NCBI GenBank assembly: GCA_021818355.1
Contig: JAKAEN010000002.1
Span: 1-34,089 of the forward strand
Source: Actinomycetes bacterium
GTDB lineage: Bacteria > Actinomycetota > Acidimicrobiia > Acidimicrobiales > Acidimicrobiaceae
Direction: 5' to 3'
Length of the DNA: 34,089 nt
Shown: positions 7,953-15,425 of the stretch, one piece after another
Numbering within the stretch: position 1 is the first letter of the stretch
How the letters are laid out: each line of letters begins with the position of its first letter
The notes under the pieces: model-generated
Told to the model about the DNA's origin: nothing
The model's input: only the letters and a program-made list of their open reading frames with translations
The model's database searches: none
Program-made: the position numbers and the translations under genes

Positions 7953-8668
7953 GCATCGTCTCCGCTCTTCTCGGCCTTTCCGGCCACGATCCGCACCGCG
8001 GCGCACGCCGCTCCGAAACCGTTGTCAATGCCGACCACCGCCACGCCGGGAGCACAGGATGCGAGCATGGACATCATCGCCGTCGCACCCGCAGCCGAGG
8101 CTCCGTAGCCCACCGAAGTCGGCACCGCAATCACCGGGTTCTGCACCAGCCCACCCAGCACCGACGGAAGCGCCCCCTCCATTCCGGCGGCCACGATGAG
8201 GACGTCGAAGGCGCGGAGCTCCCCGATCTTGCCCAGCAGGCGGTGCAGGCCCGCCACGCCGATGTCGGCTATGCGCTGGCAGGAAATACCGCATGCACGC
8301 AGGGTGGCGATCGCCTCCTCGGCCACCGGGATGTCGGTGGTGCCGGCCGTTATTACGCCGACCATTCCGGCGCGCCTGGGGGCAGATCGAAGCACGACCG
8401 AGGCAAGCGCGTCGGGAAAGGCGACGGGGTCGGGATGGACCCAAGACTCAGGAAAGGCCTCCAAAAGCTCGGCGACCTGAGCACGGCCGGCCCTGGTGAC
8501 AAGAACCGGGCCGGGATCGGACTCCAGCATCTCCTCCGCCAGGGTCACTACCTGGGAGGGCGACTTGCCGGGCGCAAAGATCGCCTCGGGAATGCCGATC
8601 CGGTTGTAGCGAAGGTGATCAAGCTCGGCGAATGCGTCCAATTTCTTCCCCATCCCAGGAGCGGCCAA
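7949..8668 (-). CDS. larB: LarB: pyridinium-3,5-biscarboxylate mononucleotide synthase
   Basis: A 239-residue LarB-type enzyme, a relative of PurE, that carboxylates nicotinic acid adenine dinucleotide and releases AMP as the first step of nickel-pincer nucleotide synthesis. Signature segments are NRIGIPEAIFAPGK, the GTTDIPVAEEA loop, AAGMEGALPSVLGG, the VIAVPTSVGYGAS stretch and GIDNGFGA. I use the TTG at 8668 because GGGGAG lies 6 nt upstream; the ATG at 8653 is possible but lacks a ribosome site. Its stop overlaps the larC start. The gene is divergent from pheA, with 92 bp between the starts. Confidence 0.9.
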   Translation of the reverse strand: MAAPGMGKKLDAFAELDHLRYNRIGIPEAIFAPGKSPSQVVTLAEEMLESDPGPVLVTRAGRAQVAELLEAFPESWVHPDPVAFPDALASVVLRSAPRRAGMVGVITAGTTDIPVAEEAIATLRACGISCQRIADIGVAGLHRLLGKIGELRAFDVLIVAAGMEGALPSVLGGLVQNPVIAVPTSVGYGASAAGATAMMSMLASCAPGVAVVGIDNGFGAACAAVRIVAGKAEKSGDDA

Positions 8669-8760
8669 AGGCGGGCTCCCCGGAGCCAGGCTATTTCCGC
8701 GTGGGGCGGATTTGGCCGAGCGGCGCGCCCAGCGGCAAGCACACTATCGTCGAATCCATT

Positions 8761-9705
8761 ATGACCGCCTTCATCTCCAAGAGAGTCGCCTACCTCGGGC
8801 CGAGGGGCACCTTCACCGAGGAGGCGCTGCTCTCCCAGCCCGATCTGGCCTCCGGCGAGCTGGTGGAGATGGGGTCCATCGACGCCGTTCTGGAAGCCGT
8901 CGACAATGGGCAAGCCGACCTGGGCTTCGTCCCCATCGAGAACTCCATCGAAGGAACCGTGCCGGCGACGATAGATTCCCTGGTCTTCGACCACGACCTT
9001 TACATAGAGCGCGAGGTCGTGCACGACATACATCTTCATCTGCTGGGGCTGCCGGGAACTTCGATCGAGTCGATACGCGAGGTCCACTCGTATCCCCATG
9101 CCTTGGGGCAATGCCGCAAGTTTCTCGTCGCGGAGCTTCCCGCCGCCTCCGTACACGCCGCGAGCTCGACCGCCGAGGCCGCGCGCCTGGTCTCCGAAAG
9201 CGGTGATGCGTCCTTGGCCGCCATCGCGCCAAGCGCATCGCGGGACATCTACGGTCTGGTCACCCTTCGTGCCGACATCGAGGACCATGGCGGCAACCAG
9301 ACCCGCTTTCTCCTGGTGGGCAAGGGAGTGGTTCCCTCTCCTACCGGCAACGACAAGACGTCGGTGGTGTGTTTCCAGGTGAAGGACCAGCCGGGTTCGC
9401 TCTTCAGCATCCTGGCGGAGTTCTACGCTCGGAACATCAACCTCACCAAGCTTGAATCAAGGCCGAGCAAGAGGGAGCTGGGCCAGTATTGCTTCGTCAT
9501 AGAGTTCAATGGCCATGTCGCCGATCACGACGTCGCCGACGCTCTGGTGGGGCTGAAGGGCAAGCTGGCCGACCTCAAGTTCCTCGGCTCCTTCCCCAAC
9601 GTCCGAGAGGCGCCAGCCCCCAGGAGTCGCGCGGTCCCGGCCCAGGACGCGGCGTGGGGGTGGCTCGACGCCATTAGAAGTCAGATCGCCGACCCACAGG
9701 AGTAG
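8761..9705 (+). CDS. pheA: Prephenate dehydratase
   Basis: A 314-residue monofunctional prephenate dehydratase, which converts prephenate to phenylpyruvate with loss of water and CO2 on the way to phenylalanine. The catalytic domain covers about residues 8-187, with YLGPRGTFTE at the start, the PIENSIEGTV motif and the TRF motif (Thr181-Phe183). A regulatory ACT domain follows at about 200-282, with the ESRP motif (232-235) that senses phenylalanine in this family. There is no chorismate mutase domain. The MTAFISKRVAYLGP start at 8761 fits the family; the open frame before it does not. No clear ribosome site precedes it. tRNA-Ser(UGA) begins 11 nt after the stop and may share its transcript. 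Confidence 0.93.
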   Translation: MTAFISKRVAYLGPRGTFTEEALLSQPDLASGELVEMGSIDAVLEAVDNGQADLGFVPIENSIEGTVPATIDSLVFDHDLYIEREVVHDIHLHLLGLPGTSIESIREVHSYPHALGQCRKFLVAELPAASVHAASSTAEAARLVSESGDASLAAIAPSASRDIYGLVTLRADIEDHGGNQTRFLLVGKGVVPSPTGNDKTSVVCFQVKDQPGSLFSILAEFYARNINLTKLESRPSKRELGQYCFVIEFNGHVADHDVADALVGLKGKLADLKFLGSFPNVREAPAPRSRAVPAQDAAWGWLDAIRSQIADPQE

Positions 9706-9716
9706 AGTGTCTCTCC

Positions 9717-9803
9717 GGAGGGATGGCAGAGCGGACAAATGCGAAGCACTTGAAATGCTTTGAGCCAAAAGCTCCGTGGGTTCGAATCCCACTCCCTCCG
9801 CCA
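9717..9803 (+). tRNA. tRNA-Ser(UGA)
   Basis: Cloverleaf by eye: acceptor GGAGGGA pairs with TCCCTCC (9793-9799); anticodon stem AAGCA/TGCTT encloses loop CTTGAAA with anticodon TGA at 9751-9753; there is a long class II variable arm; the T arm is GTGGG-TTCGAAT-CCCAC. The discriminator is G9800 and CCA is encoded at 9801-9803. It reads UCN serine codons. No integrase lies beside it. Confidence 0.96.
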
Positions 9804-9856
9804 AACCTGTTTAATTCCGGCCCGGGCTCCGGCCGCGAGGCTTGGCGTCCCGCGGG

Positions 9857-10870
9857 TCAATCCTGAAAGCAGACGGAGGCCCGCCCACCGCCGGGCAGAG
9901 GCAGCAGCTCGGCTTCGGCCACCACCGCGTCACGCGCGGGGCCGGTGAGCGGGATCCACGGTTCCACGCCCAGGCTGGTGCCGGAGCGCCGCCAGGTACC
10001 CACCAATTCGCCGTCCAGCAGCAGCGCCCCCGGCCAGACCCTCGCGGTCCAGAGCCTTGCCCGCCGGTTCGCGTCTTCCACGAGCAATTCCCTGTCGCGG
10101 CCCCATGCCAGGAAGTAAGCATCGCCACTCGGGAGAAGGCGCACCCCGATGGGACCGGTCGTTTCGACCCTGGCGGCCGCTTCGTCCTCCTCCAACATCC
10201 ACGCCGCTCCGAGCGGCGTCTCCACGGGAATCAGCTCACCCGACAGTTCGCGGAAAGCGGCTGCGGCCCCCGCCCTTCCGATGCCCGACCAGCGGCCGAA
10301 GGACTCCGTGGTGGTGGGACCGAAGACGTGCAGATAACGGCGGGCCAGCTCCCTTCTCGCCTCGGCAACATCGGTGCTTGGCTGAGAGACGGTCCAGACC
10401 GCCGGACAACCGGCGCCTTCCCAGCGTATGAGAACGGTGCCCGTCGAGGCCGCGTAGCGAAGCGCGTTGGGATTTACGCCAAGTGCCTCGCCCGCCTCGT
10501 CATACGGCATTGAGGCGCCCCCCAGATGTTCGTGGAGCCGAGAAGCGAGCTCGAGGGCGCGAGCCCGTCCCTTGTCGTCGTGCGGCATCGCTCCAAGAGA
10601 AAACACTGCCAGGTCCTCGGTGACGACCGCATAGACGTTGTGGCGCGGACCCCAGAGCTGCACCAGACCCGGCTCCTCCCAGACATCGCGCGCGACCCCT
10701 TCCAGGCGAGCATGCATGGACAGCATGGCGGCCCTTGGCATCGAGTCCTGCAGTCCGGACCAGGCGGCCAAACGCAGCGAGTCCGGGGATTTGGGCAGGC
10801 GCCGGTCAAGCGCTCCGACGCGTCTCCGGTGGGACAATATCTGCTGCCTGGACAGCTTCAGCATCCTCAT
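9857..10870 (-). CDS. Winged-helix DNA-binding protein, HTH_42 (AlkX/YcaQ-like) family
   Basis: A 337-residue protein resembling the HTH_42 (former DUF1006) family, repeated winged-helix proteins that include the DNA glycosylases AlkZ/AlkX (YcaQ). The N-terminal LSRQQILSHRRRVGAL segment, the middle region RRELARRYLHVFGPTTTESF-x-RWSG and the C-terminal ARLWTARVWPGALLLDGELVGTW stretch match this family. The ATG at 10870 is preceded by CAGGAG about 8 nt upstream. The glycosylase role is family inference; many actinobacterial paralogues are uncharacterised. It lies 63 bp downstream of hisS on the same strand and converges on tRNA-Ser(UGA). Confidence 0.8.
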   Translation of the reverse strand: MRMLKLSRQQILSHRRRVGALDRRLPKSPDSLRLAAWSGLQDSMPRAAMLSMHARLEGVARDVWEEPGLVQLWGPRHNVYAVVTEDLAVFSLGAMPHDDKGRARALELASRLHEHLGGASMPYDEAGEALGVNPNALRYAASTGTVLIRWEGAGCPAVWTVSQPSTDVAEARRELARRYLHVFGPTTTESFGRWSGIGRAGAAAAFRELSGELIPVETPLGAAWMLEEDEAAARVETTGPIGVRLLPSGDAYFLAWGRDRELLVEDANRRARLWTARVWPGALLLDGELVGTWRRSGTSLGVEPWIPLTGPARDAVVAEAELLPLPGGGRASVCFQD

Positions 10871-10933
10871 AGCAGCATCTCCTGATCGATCACCGACCCC
10901 GGCCGCGCCTCGAGAGCCCCCTGAAGTCGCGGC

Positions 10934-12250
10934 TCAGTCCCGTAGCCAGCTCAACTCGGGGCAATCACCCGTGACGTCGTGGATCTTAAGATCGGCGCCG
11001 GATAGCTCCACCACGGCGATCCATGCTCCCGGGGCGCCAACGGCTCCTTCGCGCTCCTCGAGCAGGTGCCTTATGACCGCACGCAGCTTCTTGGAGGTGC
11101 CTTCGATCGATGCGCGCACGCCGCGGGCCACCGCCCTGTCGGCCATGGCCAAGGCGATCGGGTAGTCGGCGGGCGAGGAGATGCGCAGATGGACCTGGGG
11201 GGCGCCGACAGCGCCATGCGCACCCTGCTCGTGGAGGTAGAGAGAGATGCGCTCGAATCCGAGCGAAAATCCGCATGCCGGCGCGGGACGTCCAAAGCGC
11301 CCCAGCATCTCGTCGTAACGGCCGCCGCCGCCGATTGAAAAGCCCAGCTCAGCGACGCCCAGCTCGTAGATCGGCCCGGTGTAGTAGCCCATGCCCCTGA
11401 TCACCGTCGGATCGAAGACAAGCTTGGTCCCGCCCAGCGTGGCACACGCGGAGAGCGACGCGATGGCCACCATGTCGGCAACGACCGCCTCGTCGAGGCC
11501 GATCTCCGCAAAAAAGCCCATGGGTAGTTCCTCGGATGCGGAACTCTCCTCCAGGAAGCGGGCCAGGTTGCCGCTTGCCTTCTCCCCCAGTTCCAGCCGG
11601 GCCACCTCGGCCAGGACTCCCTGGGGTCCGATCTTGTCGAGCTTGTCCAACGCTATGAGGACGGCCGGACCCGCCTCCGACGGCACTCCCGCCCAATCCA
11701 GGACGGAATCCAGAAAGCGACGGTCATTGAAGCGCAGGACCGGATTCCTTACGCCCAATCTGGCTGCCGCCTCGACCGAGACGGTTATCAGCTCCATCTC
11801 AGCCAGGACGCTGGGCTCCCCCACTATGTCTATGTCGCATTGCATGAATTGCCGATACCGTCCGCGCTGGGGCCGCTCGGCTCTCCAGACCGGGCCGATC
11901 TGGATCGCGCGAAAGACGGGTGGCAGCTTGGGCTGGTTGTGGGCCCAATAGCGCGCGAGTGGTACCGTCAGATCGAAACGCAATCCGAGATCCGCGAGGG
12001 TGTTCTCATCGGCACCGGCAATCTCCAGCTTCACGCCCCTCTTCAAGACCTTGAAGATGAGCTTCTCGTTCTCGCCGCCGCCGGACCCGATGAGGCGATC
12101 CAGGTTTTCGAGCGCAGGCGTCTCTATGCGCTGAAAGCCCCGCGACGTGTACGTCTCCAGGATCACGCCGAGCATCCAGTCGCGCAGGGCGGCCTCGATC
12201 GGAAGATAGTCCTTCATGCCGCGGGCGGGCGACGTCTCCATCCGCTCCAA
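10934..12250 (-). CDS. hisS: Histidine--tRNA ligase
   Basis: A 438-residue class II aminoacyl-tRNA synthetase charging tRNA-His. Visible parts: ARGMKDYLP at the N terminus, the FDLTVPLARY loop, motif 2 with VWRAERPQRGRYRQF-x-QCDID (about 121-141), an insertion domain beginning LDKLDKIG (201-208), the histidine loop VIRGMGYYTGPIYE (283-296) with the conserved Arg285, GGGGRYDEM, and motif 3 GFSLGFER (327-334). The C-terminal anticodon-binding part is present but diverged. The loop usually reads RGLDYYT; here Asp is replaced by Gly288. The QRGRYRQF motif argues for a true synthetase rather than the regulator HisZ. The TTG at 12250 has AAGGAG 8 nt upstream and is preferred over the ATG at 12241. 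Confidence 0.85.
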   Translation of the reverse strand: MERMETSPARGMKDYLPIEAALRDWMLGVILETYTSRGFQRIETPALENLDRLIGSGGGENEKLIFKVLKRGVKLEIAGADENTLADLGLRFDLTVPLARYWAHNQPKLPPVFRAIQIGPVWRAERPQRGRYRQFMQCDIDIVGEPSVLAEMELITVSVEAAARLGVRNPVLRFNDRRFLDSVLDWAGVPSEAGPAVLIALDKLDKIGPQGVLAEVARLELGEKASGNLARFLEESSASEELPMGFFAEIGLDEAVVADMVAIASLSACATLGGTKLVFDPTVIRGMGYYTGPIYELGVAELGFSIGGGGRYDEMLGRFGRPAPACGFSLGFERISLYLHEQGAHGAVGAPQVHLRISSPADYPIALAMADRAVARGVRASIEGTSKKLRAVIRHLLEEREGAVGAPGAWIAVVELSGADLKIHDVTGDCPELSWLRD

Positions 12251-12330
12251 GCCAGGCGCTCCTTGTCAAGCCAATCCTGATGCCAGGCTATCGGAGGCGG
12301 ACCCGGTGTTCGCCCTGCCCGCGGCGTGGC

Positions 12331-12852
12331 CTAGTAGCCCCCGTAGGACGACCCGCCGGACGACCCCGAGGAGGATGATGGCTTGACAGGAGTCCCTCCG
12401 GCCCCGAGAACGTACCAAAGACCTCCAAAGGAGTTGATGCCCTCTCCGGCAACGGCGCCAGCCGAGGTATCCCCGGCATAGGTGTACAGCGGGTGGCCGT
12501 CGTAGGTCAGCTGGGTGCTGCCGCCCCTTGTAATGGTGCCGATCATCGACGACTTGACCCCCGCCCCGGCCACCACGTGGCTGCCGTCCACCGGAGGCCA
12601 GAGGCCGGCGCAACTGCCGGTGCACTTTGAAGCGGTGGACGAATCGGCGGTGAACATATAGAGCGTCTGGCCGCTCGAGAGGGCAAGGACCGTGCCGTAC
12701 TTGCTGGACTCGACGGTCAGCTTGGCTCCTGACCCGGTAGCGGCACCACCGGCGGAGCTGCTGGTCGAAGCTGACGCCCCGTACCCGCAAGCCGCGAGTC
12801 CGGCGGCGCTGGCGAGGAAGAATGCGGCCGTGCGAAAGCGTCGCGTGCCCAT
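12331..12852 (-). CDS. Lipoprotein with two secreted repeats (COG4315-like)
   Basis: A 173-residue predicted lipoprotein: a short basic N terminus, a hydrophobic stretch and lipobox GLAAC with Cys22. A Ser/Ala/Gly linker leads to two copies of the family's repeat, one around YGTVLALSSGQTLYMF with the KCTGSCAGLWPP motif and one around LTYDGHPLYTYAGD. Such proteins are common on actinobacterial surfaces; their function is unknown. The tail is Ser/Gly/Tyr-rich. I chose the ATG at 12850-12852 because AAGGGGG lies 5 nt upstream and the signal peptide begins there; the frame continues upstream without a signal peptide. It lies 80 bp upstream of hisS on the same strand and diverges from the DUF4395 gene. 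Confidence 0.85.
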   Translation of the reverse strand: MGTRRFRTAAFFLASAAGLAACGYGASASTSSSAGGAATGSGAKLTVESSKYGTVLALSSGQTLYMFTADSSTASKCTGSCAGLWPPVDGSHVVAGAGVKSSMIGTITRGGSTQLTYDGHPLYTYAGDTSAGAVAGEGINSFGGLWYVLGAGGTPVKPSSSSGSSGGSSYGGY

Positions 12853-13044
12853 CGCACCCCCTTTACTGAACAAGGCGCTCTCGACTCGCGCCAGACCCCC
12901 ACTCTTCTCCCGTGGGCGGGCTATGTGGCGTCGGGGCGGCAAATCCGGGGGGCCAACTAATTCTTCTTAAACATGATCGGATTAGTCGGGTTTTAATTCA
13001 AAGGGCCGTAGAATTCTCCCGGACTACGTTTCAAGGGGCTATCG
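12853..13044. promoter_or_regulatory. Divergent intergenic region, AT-rich core
   Basis: The stretch 12955-13020 is much richer in A and T than its surroundings and separates the lipoprotein gene from the DUF4395 gene, so it likely holds promoters for both. TAGAAT at 13009-13014 is a fair -10 box for the rightward gene, with no clear -35. Confidence 0.35.
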
Positions 13045-13557
13045 ATGGACACCAGGCAGACTCTCGGCGACAAGACCACCCGGCGTGGAACGGGCTTCTT
13101 CTCCTTCCCGGATCCGGTCGACGAGGTGGCGGCCAGGACCGTGGCCGCGGGCGTGGTGCTACAGGTGGTGCTGCTCTTAGCCACTCGAAACCGTCTGATC
13201 TTCGTGCCGCTGTGCTACGGCTTCCTCGTGCGGGTGATGGCCGGGCCCAAGATCTCTCCGCTCGGTCTGCTGGCGACCAGGATCGTGGCCCCGAGACTGG
13301 CCAGGCACGCCAAGCCCGTGCCCGGCAAGCCCAAGCGCTTTGCCCAGGGAATCGGCGCCGTAATGTCGCTTGCCGCCGCTGCGCTTTCACTGCTCCTCCC
13401 GTCTTTCCTTCCGGCGGCGGTGGTATTGGCGCTCCTGGGCGTGGCAGCGACGCTCGAGTCCGCCCTCGGGTTCTGCCTGGGATGCAAGATCTTCGCTTGG
13501 CTCTTCCGCCTGGGGTTGGTCGGCTACGACGACTGCCCGACCTGCGTCATCCAATAG
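13045..13557 (+). CDS. DUF4395 membrane protein
   Basis: A 170-residue membrane protein of the DUF4395 family. Features are the FPDPVDEVAAR motif, hydrophobic segments at about 33-63, 103-120 and 123-143, the GPKISPLG motif, and conserved cysteines in GFCLGCK (144, 147) plus a C-terminal CPTC pair (164, 167). The CxxC pairs suggest metal binding or thiol redox; in other actinobacteria the family often neighbours thiosulfate sulfurtransferases or thioredoxins, but none is here. AAGGGG lies about 7 nt before the ATG. The adenine deaminase gene follows 46 bp downstream. Confidence 0.85.
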   Translation: MDTRQTLGDKTTRRGTGFFSFPDPVDEVAARTVAAGVVLQVVLLLATRNRLIFVPLCYGFLVRVMAGPKISPLGLLATRIVAPRLARHAKPVPGKPKRFAQGIGAVMSLAAAALSLLLPSFLPAAVVLALLGVAATLESALGFCLGCKIFAWLFRLGLVGYDDCPTCVIQ

Positions 13558-13603
13558 CGGAGCGGCGCGGAGCGAGGTTTTCCGCACGGCGTAGGATGGG
13601 CTC

Positions 13604-15322
13604 ATGTCCAGATCACCCGCGACTTCCAGTGCCCTGGCCTCGGCCCGGGGCGACGCTCCCTGCGACCTGCTCCTGACCGGCGGCAGGATATTCTCCACCG
13701 CCACCAGGGAATGGGTCAGGGCCGACCTGGCCATCAAAGATGGCAAGGTGGTCGGCTGGGGCGCCCGCGATGCCCGGGAGATAGTCGACGTGACGGACAT
13801 GTATCTGGTGCCCGGCTTCATCGACGCCCACATGCACCTTGAATCCACCAAGCTCTGGGTGGACGAGTTCGTTCGCTCGGTGCTTCCTCTGGGCACCACC
13901 GCCGTCGTGGCGGATCCACACGAAATCGCCAACGTCTTCGGCGTGCCCGGGGTTCGCGCACTGGTGGAAGCTGCGGCAGGGCTCCCCTTCACCTTTTCCA
14001 TCGTCGCCTCCTCCTGCGTCCCCGCCTCCCCCTTCGAATCGCCGGGAGCGGAACTCGGACCGAGCGCGGTCCGGTCGGTGATCGAGGATCTCGGAGCAAT
14101 CGGTGTAGCCGAGGTGATGAACTATCCGGGGGTGATCGGAGGGGATCCGGAAGTCGCGGCCAAGATCGCCACCGCGGGCTGGAGGCGCGTAGACGGCCAC
14201 GCTCCGGGCGTGACCGGTAGGCAACTCGACGCCTACCTGGCCGCCGGGGTCGAATCCGACCACGAGTGCACGACCTTTGAGGAGGCCCACGAAAAGCGTC
14301 GGAAGGGGATGTGGATCTTCATCCGCGAGGGCTCGGCGAGCCGCAATCTCCAGGACCTGATCAAGACGGTGCTGATCGGGGGCGTCGACCGGGTCGCTCT
14401 CTGCACCGACGACCGTGAGCCCTCCACGCTGCTCGGCAAAGGTCACATAAACGACTGCGTCCGCATGGCGGTCGCGGCGGGTGTGAGCGCCGAGGACGCC
14501 ATCGTTCTGGCCACCTCCAACCCGGCACAGTACCACAACCTCTTCGACCTGGGCTCGCTGGGTCCCGGATATCAGGCCGACGTCCAGGTTCTCCGCAACC
14601 TGGTCGACTTCCGTCCCGAGCTGGTCTTCCAGCGCGGAGTGCTGGTGGCCAGGGATGGGCACCTGCTGGCCGACACGGTCCCCGACCGCCCGGCTCCGGA
14701 CTGGATGCAAACCAGTATCCACCTCGAGAGGGGAATCCAGCCGTCCGAACTCGAAATCTCCTTCGATGCCGGAAGCACATACCGGGTCATCGAGGTTATC
14801 GAGCGCTCCCTTTCCACCCGGGACCTGCGGCTCCGGGGTTCGGAACTGGCGGGTTGCGCGCGCATCGCCGTGGCCGAGCGCCACCGCCGCACCGGCAGGA
14901 TCGGATTGGGCCTGGTGAGAGGCTTCGGCCTCACTCGGGGAGCCATCGCGTCGACCGTTGCCCACGACGCCCACAACCTGATGCTGGTCGGTTCGATGGA
15001 CGCGGACGGCCCGCGCGACATGGCGATCGCGGCCGAAGCCCTCGCCAAGGTGGGTGGCGGACAGGTCGCGGTGTTGGACGGCAGGGTCCTGGCAGTGGTT
15101 CCGCTCCCAGTGGGGGGCCTGATGTCCACCGCAGCGGCAGCAGAGGTTGCCGAGCAGCTGGAGGGCCTGGAACGAGCCGCGAGGGAGCAGCTTGGCATCG
15201 CCCATCCCGCCCCGTTCATGACGCTTTCGTTCCTCGGCCTCTCCGTAATACCCGAGCTGCGCATAACCGATCTGGGCCTGGTGGACGTGGTGCGTTTCGA
15301 GGTCACGTCACTGACCAGCTGA
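13604..15322 (+). CDS. ade: Adenine deaminase
   Basis: A 572-residue amidohydrolase-superfamily enzyme that deaminates adenine to hypoxanthine with release of ammonia, in purine salvage. Metal ligands and motifs are in order: GFIDAHMHLES (His76, His78), ADPHEIANV (His106), the DGHAPGV segment, SDHECTTFEEA, and CTDDR with the active-site aspartate. The C-terminal half matches the Ade family (LVRGFGLTRGAIASTVAHDA). The length is typical of bacterial Ade. AGGATGGG lies upstream of the ATG at 13604. The enzyme is cytosolic. It lies between the DUF4395 and thiolase genes, all rightward, with no purine genes around it. Confidence 0.93.
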   Translation: MSRSPATSSALASARGDAPCDLLLTGGRIFSTATREWVRADLAIKDGKVVGWGARDAREIVDVTDMYLVPGFIDAHMHLESTKLWVDEFVRSVLPLGTTAVVADPHEIANVFGVPGVRALVEAAAGLPFTFSIVASSCVPASPFESPGAELGPSAVRSVIEDLGAIGVAEVMNYPGVIGGDPEVAAKIATAGWRRVDGHAPGVTGRQLDAYLAAGVESDHECTTFEEAHEKRRKGMWIFIREGSASRNLQDLIKTVLIGGVDRVALCTDDREPSTLLGKGHINDCVRMAVAAGVSAEDAIVLATSNPAQYHNLFDLGSLGPGYQADVQVLRNLVDFRPELVFQRGVLVARDGHLLADTVPDRPAPDWMQTSIHLERGIQPSELEISFDAGSTYRVIEVIERSLSTRDLRLRGSELAGCARIAVAERHRRTGRIGLGLVRGFGLTRGAIASTVAHDAHNLMLVGSMDADGPRDMAIAAEALAKVGGGQVAVLDGRVLAVVPLPVGGLMSTAAAAEVAEQLEGLERAAREQLGIAHPAPFMTLSFLGLSVIPELRITDLGLVDVVRFEVTSLTS

Positions 15323-15357
15323 GGACTCTCACCTCGTCCACGCCCAAGCGGCAATGC

Positions 15358-15389
15358 TAAAGTCTGTTCTGTAAAGTTTGGAAGCAAAC
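15358..15389 (+). promoter_or_regulatory. Direct repeat and dyad upstream of the thiolase gene
   Basis: TAAAGT occurs at 15358-15363 and again at 15372-15377, and the second copy runs into a dyad GTTTG-GAAG-CAAAC (15376-15389). The TAAAGT boxes fit the -10 pattern TANNNT; the dyad could be an operator. No convincing -35 is seen. Confidence 0.3.
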
Positions 15390-15425
15390 CGATCTCGGGT
15401 CGGTACCCGGACTCAAGGAGTGGCT

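Noticed and set aside
9717-9856. tRNA-Ser 3' end as an integration site
   Set aside because: No integrase and no repeated copy of the tRNA end was seen, and the flanking genes are chromosomal.
13613-15205. A 530-codon open frame antisense to the adenine deaminase gene
   Set aside because: It is a high-GC shadow: the plus strand carries a complete amidohydrolase with all its metal ligands, and the antisense product has no recognisable domain.
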